Shown here: positions 6,597 to 13,263 of the stretch, one piece after another
How the letters are laid out: each line of letters begins with the position of its first letter
Position numbering within the stretch: the first letter of the stretch is position 1
NCBI GenBank assembly: GCA_023411215.1
Contig: JAEYOY010000059.1
Coordinates: forward strand, 1 to 20,865
Length of the DNA: 20,865 bases
Source of the DNA: Bacillota bacterium
GTDB lineage: Bacteria; Bacillota; Clostridia; Lachnospirales; Lachnospiraceae
Direction of reading: 5' to 3'
Program-made: the position numbers and the translations under genes
Notes under the pieces: generated by a model
Told to the model about the DNA's origin: nothing
Databases searched by the model: none
What the model saw: only the letters and a program-made list of their open reading frames with translations

Positions 6597-7913
6597 TTAC
6601 TTATTAACGAATGATTTTCTTCTTTTCTTGATCAAGAATATTGCAAAAATTGTTACAAGGAGTTCCGAAATAACAAAAGCGAACCAAACACCAATCATAT
6701 CGAAAATACTACTTAATACAAGTACAAGGGGAACTATGATCACAAGTCCTCTGGCAACGGTAATAAAGAATGCATCTAATGCGTTTTCTGTAGCGCTTAA
6801 TATCATAGACGTTACTATATTGATACCGACAAAGAAAAATCCTGTAAAATATATTTTTAAACCAATGTCTGCAATTCGAGCAATATCCGTATTGTTCTCA
6901 CTGTTAAATATATGTATTATGCGATCGGAATATAGTAGGACACTTATATTTATTATTGCTGCTATTACTACAGAGGTCAGTAAAGCGTATTTTTGTACTT
7001 TTCTTACCATCATGTATTTACCCATTCCATGATATTTACTGATGAGAGGTTGTATCCCCTGGGCTAAGCCAGTAAAAACAGCAATACCCACCAGAGCTAA
7101 ATTAGCAACTATTCCGTACGCAGCTACCCCTAAGTTCCCCTCAATTTTTAAAATCACCAAATTAAAGGTAATCAGAACAACTGCAGACGAGATCTCAATG
7201 ATAAATGCAGATAAACCCAAGCTAAATATATCCGGTATAAAGCTCCCTTGCAGCTTAATTTTCAAGAAAGCAAATGCATTTTTCTTTTTAACAAAATGAA
7301 GTGATAGTATACCAATACTGATGATCGGAGCAAGACCTGTTGCAAAAGCAGCCCCAAACATCCCCATTCTAAGAGGGAACATAAACACATAGTCTAAAAC
7401 AATATTAGAAAAGCTTCCAACCAACATTGCAATCATTGATAAGTTTGGATTATTATCGTTACGAACAAAAGCAAGAACCACATTGTTTATAATAAAAAAC
7501 GGTGCAAAGAAAAGTATTGTTGCCAAATATGTTTTTGTGAGGTGTAGTGTCGATGAATCAGCTCCCAGAGCTAGCGCCAGATTTTTTGCTCCGAATATAC
7601 CTATGATAACAAATATCATACCTATCATTGCACCTAACTTGATGGCGGAAGAAAACACTACATCGGCTTTTTTATCTTCCCTCTGTGACTTTAATATACT
7701 GAATCGTGTGGCTCCTCCGATTCCAATCATTAGACCCATTCCATGTATCACACTATAGATTGATATAGAAAGATTTAAGGCTGCAATACCCGTTGAGCCT
7801 AATGCTTTTGAGATAAAAAATGTGTCAGCCAAAATATATAAAGATAGACCTATCATACCCAGTATATTTAAACTTACATACTTTGCGAAGTTTTTTAATA
7901 AATTCTTTTCCAT
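6597..7913 (-). CDS. MATE-family multidrug/toxin efflux transporter
   Basis: This is a 438-residue polytopic membrane protein. The ATG at 7913 is preferred because AAAGGAG lies upstream at a good spacing; the frame continues 19 codons further but through a palindrome. About twelve hydrophobic helices in two halves are evident, typical of MatE (NorM/DinF type; usual length 440-460). The N-terminal ILADTFFISKALGSTGIAALNL is the characteristic helix-1 and loop signature. It should exchange cations (Na+ or H+) for a toxic or waste organic compound across the membrane. The substrate is not predictable. It is monocistronic, with a consensus promoter about 170 bases upstream and a structured leader between, so expression is probably controlled at RNA level. 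Confidence 0.92.
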   Translation of the reverse strand: MEKNLLKNFAKYVSLNILGMIGLSLYILADTFFISKALGSTGIAALNLSISIYSVIHGMGLMIGIGGATRFSILKSQREDKKADVVFSSAIKLGAMIGMIFVIIGIFGAKNLALALGADSSTLHLTKTYLATILFFAPFFIINNVVLAFVRNDNNPNLSMIAMLVGSFSNIVLDYVFMFPLRMGMFGAAFATGLAPIISIGILSLHFVKKKNAFAFLKIKLQGSFIPDIFSLGLSAFIIEISSAVVLITFNLVILKIEGNLGVAAYGIVANLALVGIAVFTGLAQGIQPLISKYHGMGKYMMVRKVQKYALLTSVVIAAIINISVLLYSDRIIHIFNSENNTDIARIADIGLKIYFTGFFFVGINIVTSMILSATENALDAFFITVARGLVIIVPLVLVLSSIFDMIGVWFAFVISELLVTIFAIFLIKKRRKSFVNK

Positions 7914-7937
7914 GCTATATATCTCCTTTAATTGATT

Positions 7938-7960
7938 GAAAGTACGCCTCGCGAACTTTC
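7938..7960. repeat. 23-bp palindromic repeat, copy 1
   Basis: GAAAGT-A-CGC, three bases, GCG-A-ACTTTC: a palindrome with one central A-A mismatch per arm. An almost identical unit lies at 12339-12361, differing only in the three-base loop and one loop neighbour. Here it lies just upstream of the MATE ribosome site. This looks like a dispersed REP-like element. Confidence 0.6.
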
Positions 7961-7980
7961 CTAACGTCATGCATTAAAAT

Positions 7981-8035
7981 AAGGTGCTCCTACAACATTC
8001 CTTCTAAGACCTAATGGAATGTTTCAGAACACCTT
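7981..8035 (-). terminator. Long imperfect hairpin with short U-tract in the MATE leader
   Basis: On the minus strand AAGGTGTTCT and AACATTCC pair with GGAATGTT and AGGAGCACCTT around a 14-base loop, with small internal loops. It is followed by ATTTTAA. It can act as an attenuator for the MATE gene (promoter at 8087-8115 is upstream of it) and also as the only terminator-like structure seen after the MetE-like gene. Confidence 0.5.
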
Positions 8036-8086
8036 TAGCACTTTACCCGGTGGCAAAGTTTCGGTTCAAATTATTATATCCAATCA

Positions 8087-8115
8087 ATTATATTGATTTC
8101 CAGCCGAAATGTCAA
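8087..8115 (-). promoter_or_regulatory. Perfect consensus sigma-A promoter for the MATE gene
   Basis: The minus strand carries TTGACA (8110-8115), exactly 17 bases, then TATAAT (8087-8092), followed by TG. Such an exact match suggests a strong promoter whose output is controlled downstream, in the leader. Confidence 0.88.
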
Positions 8116-8203
8116 TATGGAACCAGCTGAAATAAACACCAAAGAAAAGTCCAAATGAACGTATCCCGGCTTCTATTTTCATTTACCCTCGAACATCTTA
8201 TAA

Positions 8204-9364
8204 TTACACACCCCAATACCGGTAAGCAATTTCTTGTCCTTGGTCAACTTTTGCCCACTGCTCTTCTTCTGTCAGCTCGTTTCCGCCATCGCAGGATGCA
8301 AACCCACACTGGTGTGATAGGAGCAGTCTATTCTTATCGATTATCTTAGAAGCCTCGTCTAGTAGTCTTATTACGCGAGCTTCATCGTCAAGCGTTCTCG
8401 TTTTCGATGATAACAAGCCAAGTACAATTTCGGTATCCGGTCTATCCTTAAAAACGCTAAGTGCTTCGAGCGATCCTGCACGATCATCATCCCACTCCAG
8501 GAAAAAGCGGTCATACTTTAACTGTTTCAAGAATAGGTTCGCAATTTTAAGATAGGATCCACCGCCCATATTACGGGAATCATAGTTGCCGCGGCAGTTG
8601 TGCGTCCACATTTTCAGTCCGAGACTATGCCCGTAATCAATCAACGTATTATTGATATCAATGAATTCAGCTGCAAGTGCCTTGACTTCTTCCTGATTGA
8701 TATTCTCACCTGTATAAGGAGAATTCGGATTATCGTCAGCAAAAATCTCCCACAGACAATCGTCGAACTGAAGTATTTTACCTCCCGCACCGGCGAAGTC
8801 CAGTACAAACTCTTGATAAGCCTTAATAAGACCCTTCTTTAATTCCTGTGAATTCTTATAAACCGAGTCCTTACTGCCGATATTATCTGACCATGATAAT
8901 TCACCAAAAATATGTGACGGTGACGGAACGCATAATTTTGTTTCTCGCTCGCCTGCGATAGACTGAAGTCTTTTAAATACCTGAATAAAATGATGGTCTC
9001 TTCCGCTCAGTTCACCGGTGATTCGCAAGCCGATATCTTTTCTCGTCTCATATTTCGAACAACCATCCAGGTCACGAAAGAAATATCCATGTTCCGCTAT
9101 GTAACGTCTGATACCACCAAACCCCCAGATGAAGTCCAGGTGCCACAACGATTTTGAATATTCGCCGTCGGTAAAGACCGTCAATCCATGCTCGATTTCT
9201 TTCGCAATTACCTCTTTCGTTGCCTCCACCTCACATTGCTCATAGCCCTCAAAATTACTATAAAACGGGTAGCTGATGTCATCGCGCTGTTGGATTTGAT
9301 TCTTATATTTCAGTAAATTCTCAGGACGAAGCAAACTGCCTACTACTTGAAATTTTTCACTCAT
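8204..9364 (-). CDS. MetE C-terminal-like (cobalamin-independent methionine synthase family) protein
   Basis: The protein has 386 residues from the ATG at 9364, with AAGGAGGG 7 nt upstream. It matches the UROD/MetE-like superfamily: an N-terminal VGSLLRP, GEYSKSLWHLDF near 67-78, QFDDCLW (199-205). The zinc ligand pattern of MetE is preserved: H255 and C257 in THNC, E290 in FLEWDD, and C353 in SHQCGF. It is half the length of full MetE (about 750 residues) and lacks its N-terminal half, like archaeal-type MetE and several stand-alone paralogues. I infer a zinc-dependent methyl transfer from a corrinoid or other small donor to a thiol, but the donor and acceptor are unknown. No methionine or cobalamin gene is adjacent; a LysR gene precedes it, and a dyad lies in its leader. 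Confidence 0.8.
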   Translation of the reverse strand: MSEKFQVVGSLLRPENLLKYKNQIQQRDDISYPFYSNFEGYEQCEVEATKEVIAKEIEHGLTVFTDGEYSKSLWHLDFIWGFGGIRRYIAEHGYFFRDLDGCSKYETRKDIGLRITGELSGRDHHFIQVFKRLQSIAGERETKLCVPSPSHIFGELSWSDNIGSKDSVYKNSQELKKGLIKAYQEFVLDFAGAGGKILQFDDCLWEIFADDNPNSPYTGENINQEEVKALAAEFIDINNTLIDYGHSLGLKMWTHNCRGNYDSRNMGGGSYLKIANLFLKQLKYDRFFLEWDDDRAGSLEALSVFKDRPDTEIVLGLLSSKTRTLDDEARVIRLLDEASKIIDKNRLLLSHQCGFASCDGGNELTEEEQWAKVDQGQEIAYRYWGV

Positions 9365-9391
9365 TGTAAAGCCCTCCTTCATAATTCATAC

Positions 9392-9412
9392 ATCAATTTC
9401 TTGTAAATTGAT
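9392..9412. promoter_or_regulatory. 21-bp dyad upstream of the MetE-like gene
   Basis: ATCAATTT and AAATTGAT form a perfect 8-bp inverted repeat with a five-base centre. On the minus strand a CATAAT box (9411-9416) precedes and slightly overlaps it, so it would lie at the transcription start or early leader. It may bind the LysR protein encoded next door or another repressor. Confidence 0.45.
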
Positions 9413-9474
9413 TATGCCACATCGGGAGAACTTATTGGTAACACATAAATTATATGCTCTGTTATAGTCTTTTA

Positions 9475-10404
9475 CTATATCCTTCGTTCCACATCAACGC
9501 CATATTCTGCAACAACAGCCTTTAACTCCTCAAGGTACATCGCCGCTTGCCATGTTATTTGAAGCTCTTTGTGCGAAATCCAACCTACTTCGATCGCATC
9601 GTCTACAAGAAGCGGTACTGCCGTGATATTGTCCCCATTTAAATCCGCGCTCACAATCCCCGTCGATATTGTATAGCCGTTAAGCCCTATCATCAGGTTG
9701 AAAATGGTTGCCCTGTCGCCAACATGAATTTCCTTCTTCACATATTCCGTACTAAGTATTTCCTCGGAAAAATAAAATGAGTTATAATCCCCCTGTTCAA
9801 ATGACAGACGCGGGTAATCATCCAAGTCCTCAAGGGTTACATATTTCTTCTTTGCGAGCGGATTCGAGGTACTTATGAACACATGAGGTTTGGCGGTAAA
9901 CAACGGATGGAAGATCAGATTATTTTCACGGAGCAGCTTTTCGATTACCTGTCGGTTAAAATTATTTAAATAAAGTATACCAAGCTCACTACGAAGATTT
10001 TTCACATCATCAACAATCTCAAAGGTCCTCGCTTCTCGTAAGGTATATTCATACTCTTCTGCATCCGTTTTCTTTACCATATTCACAAATGCGTTCACTG
10101 CGAATGCATAATGCTGGGTTGATATGGAACACAGTCTCTTTGATGGTTTCTTATTAAGCCATCTCTGTTCCAAGAGACCTGCCTGTTCAATAACCTGTCG
10201 GGCGTACCCCAAGAATTCTGCACCATCGGTTGTCAGTGATATCCCCTTGGGAGTCCGGACAAATAATTCATGACCAATTTCTTTTTCCAAATCACGAAGG
10301 GCGTTCGAAAGACTGGGTTGAGCTATAAAAAGACGCTCGGAAGCTTTATTAATAGAGCCGCAGTTCACGGTTTCAATATAATATCTCAATTGTTGTAAAG
10401 TCAT
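9475..10404 (-). CDS. LysR-family transcriptional regulator
   Basis: This is a 309-residue LysR protein of normal length. The N-terminal winged helix-turn-helix (1-60) is clear: LQQLRYYIETVNCGSINKAS, then AQPSLSNALRDLEKEIG and ELFVRTPKGISLT. The C-terminal co-inducer domain is less conserved. It starts 10 bases after the stop of the NmrA-like gene with a GAGGAAGAG ribosome site, so it is probably co-transcribed with the Rrf2 and NmrA genes. Unlike most LysR genes it has no divergent partner. The MetE-like gene 110 bases downstream, with a dyad in between, is the best candidate target, by position only. The effector is unknown. Confidence 0.9.
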   Translation of the reverse strand: MTLQQLRYYIETVNCGSINKASERLFIAQPSLSNALRDLEKEIGHELFVRTPKGISLTTDGAEFLGYARQVIEQAGLLEQRWLNKKPSKRLCSISTQHYAFAVNAFVNMVKKTDAEEYEYTLREARTFEIVDDVKNLRSELGILYLNNFNRQVIEKLLRENNLIFHPLFTAKPHVFISTSNPLAKKKYVTLEDLDDYPRLSFEQGDYNSFYFSEEILSTEYVKKEIHVGDRATIFNLMIGLNGYTISTGIVSADLNGDNITAVPLLVDDAIEVGWISHKELQITWQAAMYLEELKAVVAEYGVDVERRI

Positions 10405-10414
10405 TTACTCTTCC

Positions 10415-11056
10415 TCATTGATTACAAACGGTAAATCTAGTACGAATAAACTGCGGATTTTCTATTTCATTCAAAATCGCAACTGCCATGGTTTTACTTG
10501 TTACAACGGACTTTCCGTTGGAGGAGGTTAGCAGGTGATCCTTCCCTAAAACAGGAACCGTAGCTTCTCCGGCAACAAATTCAATCGACGGGGATACTCC
10601 TACCCAATTAACATTTTCAATGCTGCGCAGAAAATTAAGGGTCTTGTAGGCTTCTGTGGGTATTGAAATCCAGGATGCGGCGTCCGGAATAGTCTTCAGG
10701 GTATCCAGGAACAGCTTGTCGTTTTCATCCAACAGGCTAGCAGCGCCAAGAATGAAGAACAGCCTGGGGCTCTGGGTTTCGCGGAACAAGCTAACAAGCT
10801 TCGCAGCCAGATCCAGATGTAAATATGCTGTAGCCGGAGCTGTTGCAAAAGCGTTTACAATGACATCAAATTCCTTAAGATCAGACCATGTTAAATCAAA
10901 TACATCCTTGATAATTAATTTTACTCCGTCTCCTAGCAAAGACGCAGCTTTATTCTTATCACGGACGATTGCAGTGACCTCGTGTCCACGTGACACGCTT
11001 TCGTTGTACAGAGCTGTGCCGGCCATGCCGGTTGCGCCAATAATTGCTATTTTCAT
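10415..11056 (-). CDS. NmrA/SDR-like NAD(P)-binding protein (YwnB-like)
   Basis: The protein has 213 residues from the ATG at 11056, where AGGAGGTG sits 6-7 nt upstream; an in-frame GTG three codons earlier is less likely because it overlaps the ribosome site. The glycine motif GATGMAG (7-13) at the end of the first beta strand and the KIAIIGATG start are typical of atypical short-chain dehydrogenases of the NmrA/NAD(P)H-binding type. The canonical YxxxK catalytic pair is not clear, although EAYKTLNFLRS could supply Tyr and Lys. Location directly after an Rrf2 gene mirrors B. subtilis ywnA-ywnB. I infer a redox-sensing or electrophile-detoxifying reductase whose expression is controlled by that Rrf2 protein. 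Confidence 0.85.
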   Translation of the reverse strand: MKIAIIGATGMAGTALYNESVSRGHEVTAIVRDKNKAASLLGDGVKLIIKDVFDLTWSDLKEFDVIVNAFATAPATAYLHLDLAAKLVSLFRETQSPRLFFILGAASLLDENDKLFLDTLKTIPDAASWISIPTEAYKTLNFLRSIENVNWVGVSPSIEFVAGEATVPVLGKDHLLTSSNGKSVVTSKTMAVAILNEIENPQFIRTRFTVCNQ

Positions 11057-11076
11057 AAAGTACACCTCCTGATATA

Positions 11077-11484
11077 TTATTTGAATTCTTTTGTTATGTC
11101 GGCCAGAGTAATGGCAGACAACTTTTCTTCTGTTGCTGTCTGTATATTGTCGTATAAGTGTTTCAATGTGCCTTCTATCTTTGCCCCCACGGGACAGTTG
11201 GGATTGGTGTTGCCATGAATGCTGAACAAATCACGATGGTCTTCTACTGCAAGGAAGACATCAAGAAGCGAAATATCCTCTTCTTTTCTTGCAAGACCTG
11301 TCACACCAAGCTTGGTACTCGATTTAATTAACTTTGCCTTCTTTAAACGGCTCATCAAGCGCCGGACAAGGGCAGGATTCGTATTAATGCTGGAGGCAAT
11401 GTACTCTGATGTAACAGGTTGTACCTCCATCAGTGCGATTACACATAGAATATGAATACTTACTGATAACTTAGTTGAATACAT
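11077..11484 (-). CDS. Rrf2-family transcriptional regulator (YwnA-like)
   Basis: This is a 135-residue protein with winged helix-turn-helix at about 24-56 (TSEYIASSINTNPALVRRLM) and the Rrf2 dimer helix. The triad of cysteines used by IscR to hold an iron-sulfur cluster is missing; only C97 in NPNCPVG and C14 are present, so it is likely a non-cluster member such as YwnA or CymR, possibly thiol-sensing through C97. The ribosome site is AAAGGAGG. It is the first gene of an apparent Rrf2-NmrA-LysR operon (20- and 10-base gaps), and its promoter is covered by a dyad typical of this subgroup, implying autorepression. Confidence 0.9.
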   Translation of the reverse strand: MYSTKLSVSIHILCVIALMEVQPVTSEYIASSINTNPALVRRLMSRLKKAKLIKSSTKLGVTGLARKEEDISLLDVFLAVEDHRDLFSIHGNTNPNCPVGAKIEGTLKHLYDNIQTATEEKLSAITLADITKEFK

Positions 11485-11495
11485 GAATTCCTCCT

Positions 11496-11533
11496 TTTGT
11501 AATCATTTTAGTTACAAATAAACTTTTTGTCAA
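11496..11533 (-). promoter_or_regulatory. Consensus promoter with Rrf2-type operator over the -10 box
   Basis: On the minus strand TTGACA (11528-11533), 17 bases and TAAAAT (11505-11510) make a strong promoter. The inverted repeat TTTGTAA - nine bases - TTACAAA (11496-11518) is centred on the -10 region; its size of 23 bp fits Rrf2 dimers. Binding would block RNA polymerase, so autorepression is expected. Confidence 0.8.
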
Positions 11534-11601
11534 GTATGCAGATAACATTTAATTCTTTAGCTGTCTAGAAGTCACTATTTCGCTGTTCTTAATCACAAAA
11601 T

Positions 11602-11638
11602 GGGGCAACAACCGCAAGATCAGAGCGGTTGTTGCCCC
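11602..11638 (-). terminator. Strong terminator between the four-helix protein and Rrf2 genes
   Basis: GGGGCAACAACCGC and its exact complement form a 14-bp stem with a nine-base loop. On the minus strand ATTTTGTG follows. It terminates the four-helix-bundle gene (stop at 11724) and insulates the Rrf2 operon. Confidence 0.85.
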
Positions 11639-11723
11639 TAACTATTCTAATTCACTGCCTTTGGTTTTATCCATATATTCAGGTCCAGATCAATGAAAAC
11701 ACTGTACTAAATGAGTTCCTATT

Positions 11724-12155
11724 TTATAAATACATAAGTAGCTTATTCATAAATTCCTGCTCTGTTTTAACAAGGTTCTTTGCCAAATCCATACTTTCAG
11801 TAGAAGCATTCTTATATTTATTGATATATTCACTAACTGATTTTATGCCCATGTTACAACCATCTATCATTACATCTGCTATTTTATGAGAATTATCATT
11901 CATCATTAGCTTGAATTCTGTACTAACCCATGAAAATGCTTTTGCCATAGGGCTTGGGTCTTTTTCATTTTCACCCTGTTCATTTAGCATCTGATGACAT
12001 TCATCCCCTATTTTTATATGTTTATCATTGTATTCATTAATCAAATTCTTCAGCTCTTCATTGTTATTAAATTGCAGAACCTGCTCCATGCTATTGGTAG
12101 CTGATTTACATCCAGCATTACATTCTTTTAAAAGTTTAATCGTATCCTCATTCAT
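11724..12155 (-). CDS. Small four-helix-bundle protein, ferritin-like/DUF2383-like
   Basis: This is a 143-residue, charged, all-helical protein with no signal or membrane segment. The start at 12155 has AAAGGA 8 nt upstream. Four amphipathic helices can be traced (about 4-29, 33-60, 70-90, 91-142), with four cysteines (C12, C16, C53, C100) and histidines H46, H54, H90. The ECNAGC start, the GDECHQMLNEQGE turn and the PSPMAKAFSW segment resemble the PA2169/DUF2383 group of ferritin-like proteins found in Clostridia. A canonical ferritin ExxH iron site is not obvious, so metal binding is uncertain. It is a single-gene unit ended by a strong terminator. Function is unknown; stress or storage roles are suspected for relatives. 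Confidence 0.65.
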   Translation of the reverse strand: MNEDTIKLLKECNAGCKSATNSMEQVLQFNNNEELKNLINEYNDKHIKIGDECHQMLNEQGENEKDPSPMAKAFSWVSTEFKLMMNDNSHKIADVMIDGCNMGIKSVSEYINKYKNASTESMDLAKNLVKTEQEFMNKLLMYL

Positions 12156-12237
12156 AATATAAATCCTTTCGTATCGCTTTTATATTATTATGATATTGTA
12201 CTTGCTTTTTTATACATTTATTCGATTTACGCAATCA

Positions 12238-12365
12238 GAAGAAACTCGCTTCTCGAGCTTCTTCGGTTATCGCGGGCTTGCTCGTATTACTTCAAGTAAA
12301 CTTGAATGATACTTCGCTTCGCCTTCGCGTAAACAATAGAAAGTACGCTTTGCGAACTTTCTATT
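12238..12365. repeat. Patch of REP-like palindromes, including 23-bp repeat copy 2
   Basis: Three inverted repeats follow one another: GAAGAA-CTCG/CGAG-TTCTTC (12238-12264), TTCAAGT/ACTTGAA (12291-12306), and GAAAGT-A-CGC/GCG-A-ACTTTC (12339-12361), extended by AATA/TATT to 12335-12365. The third is nearly identical to 7938-7960. The patch is richer in CG steps than its surroundings, with CTTCGCTTCG runs between palindromes. I see no transposase; dispersed intergenic elements are likely. Confidence 0.6.
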
Positions 12366-12375
12366 ATCATGAATA

Positions 12376-12409
12376 AAACAGTAGGCTATTAATAAATAGC
12401 CTACTGTTT
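12376..12409 (-). terminator. Terminator after the DUF4397 gene
   Basis: AAACAGTAGGCTATT and its exact complement form a 15-bp stem with a four-base loop. The stem ends in a U-run on the minus strand (CTGTTTTATT), and the gene's stop is 54 bases before it. Confidence 0.85.
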
Positions 12410-12462
12410 CAGCATCATTCTATCGAACTAATTTTCAAGTTGGATTCTGTAATTTACAAGCT

Positions 12463-13086
12463 CTATTCTCCATCTAGTAATAATAACGCTTCAAGCTCAG
12501 GTTTTTCTCCTACAAGACCGATTGCATAAATAGTATAGTATTTCTCTGCTTCCAGATTAACATTAGGTACTGTAAGAACTACATTGGACGTTCCAGCAGC
12601 TCTAACTTGTAGTGTATAATTCATCGGATCAACAAAAATATAAGGCGTTATGTGTTCAAATGAAACATTACTGAAAATAACAGTTCCATCTGGTAAAGTA
12701 ATATCTACTGCCGGAGCATTAGGGGAAAGATGCATAAATCGTATCATCGCTTTGCCTCTTTGCTTCGCTACATTAGCATCAGTGATTGCAAGTAATCTAA
12801 TATTCCTAAGATATCCAACTGCTGCTACCGTTAATATAGAGTTATTAATAACTGATAACATATTAGCTAAGACAGGAGAATCTTTCGTTCCAGCAACATA
12901 TAGCGATATTTTATATATCCCTTCCGGTATAGGTAAATAGTCTGTATAGTCACCATAGGCAAGATTACTTACGATTAGTTTATCATCAGCATATATATCA
13001 ACATTAGGTGCATCTGGTACAGTGTGTAATACACGTACATATCCCATGGGCATTCCATTACTGGGATTCACAGAATTATTATACAT
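12463..13086 (-). CDS. DUF4397 two-domain protein
   Basis: This 207-residue protein has GGAGAG 6 nt upstream of its ATG. It contains two tandem beta-sandwich DUF4397 repeats. The first runs from about 16 to 110 (RVLHTVPDAPNVDIYADD, then YLPIPEGIYKISLYVAGT) and the second from about 114 to 205 (RFMHLSPNAPAVDITLPDG, then VDPMNYTLQVRAAGT). The repeats are related in sequence, which suggests internal duplication. There is no signal peptide, so it is either cytoplasmic or assembled on a spore coat, where some Firmicute DUF4397 proteins are reported. A sporulation-type promoter motif lies upstream. Adhesion or coat structural roles are guesses; the molecular function is unknown. Confidence 0.85.
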   Translation of the reverse strand: MYNNSVNPSNGMPMGYVRVLHTVPDAPNVDIYADDKLIVSNLAYGDYTDYLPIPEGIYKISLYVAGTKDSPVLANMLSVINNSILTVAAVGYLRNIRLLAITDANVAKQRGKAMIRFMHLSPNAPAVDITLPDGTVIFSNVSFEHITPYIFVDPMNYTLQVRAAGTSNVVLTVPNVNLEAEKYYTIYAIGLVGEKPELEALLLLDGE

Positions 13087-13115
13087 ACAGTTCTCTCCAG
13101 AATTACAGTTCGGTA

Positions 13116-13143
13116 TAATATATGCTAATATATATCTCTTTGT
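13116..13143 (-). promoter_or_regulatory. Possible sigma-K/sigma-E-type promoter of the DUF4397 gene
   Basis: On the minus strand CATATATTA (13116-13124) fits the mother-cell consensus CATAnnnTA, with an AC at 13142-13143 exactly 17 bases upstream as the sigma-K minus-35 motif. It lies about 30 bases before the start codon. The flanks are very AT-rich, so a chance match is possible; no good sigma-A pair was seen. Confidence 0.35.
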
Positions 13144-13263
13144 GATATTTATATGATTGACAAATCCCTTTCATTTCATTATTAGCCATATCATAGGTAC
13201 ATCACGTGTTCTTGCTTCCCCGATCATTCTCCTAATCTCCAGAGATGCTTATAACAGTTATTT

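Larger units (their letters stand above)
7914..8080 (-). ncRNA. Structured 5' leader of the MATE mRNA (candidate riboswitch or attenuator)
   Basis: From a consensus promoter the transcript should start near 8080 and run about 167 nt before the MATE ATG. The leader contains, in order, a hairpin ACTTTGCC-ACCG-GGTAAAGT (8059-8040, eight pairs with one G-U wobble that exists only on this strand), a long imperfect hairpin (8035-7981) followed by TTATTTTAA, and a small palindrome (7960-7938) next to the ribosome site. This resembles sensor-terminator-expression architecture. I could not match it to the FMN, guanidine, preQ1, SAM, ZTP or c-di-GMP riboswitch consensus. An alternative is that the long hairpin is merely the terminator of the MetE-like gene upstream. 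Confidence 0.45.
12156..12462. other. Non-coding gap between the four-helix and DUF4397 genes
   Basis: The 307 bases hold the leader of the four-helix gene (12156-12237), a palindrome-rich patch (12238-12365), and the terminator of the DUF4397 gene (12376-12409). No coding frame in it is convincing. Confidence 0.6.

Noticed and set aside
8040..8059. Hairpin with GCCACCGGG considered as a SAM, cobalamin or c-di-GMP riboswitch piece
   Set aside because: The flanking conserved elements of these classes are missing, so only an unclassified leader is claimed.
10656..11072. 138-codon plus-strand frame opposite the NmrA-like gene
   Set aside because: It has no recognisable domain or ribosome site and is fully antisense to a clear gene.
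12238..12365. Palindrome patch considered as a CRISPR array or attachment site
   Set aside because: The palindromes differ from one another and lack regular spacing or spacers; no integrase or cas gene is present.
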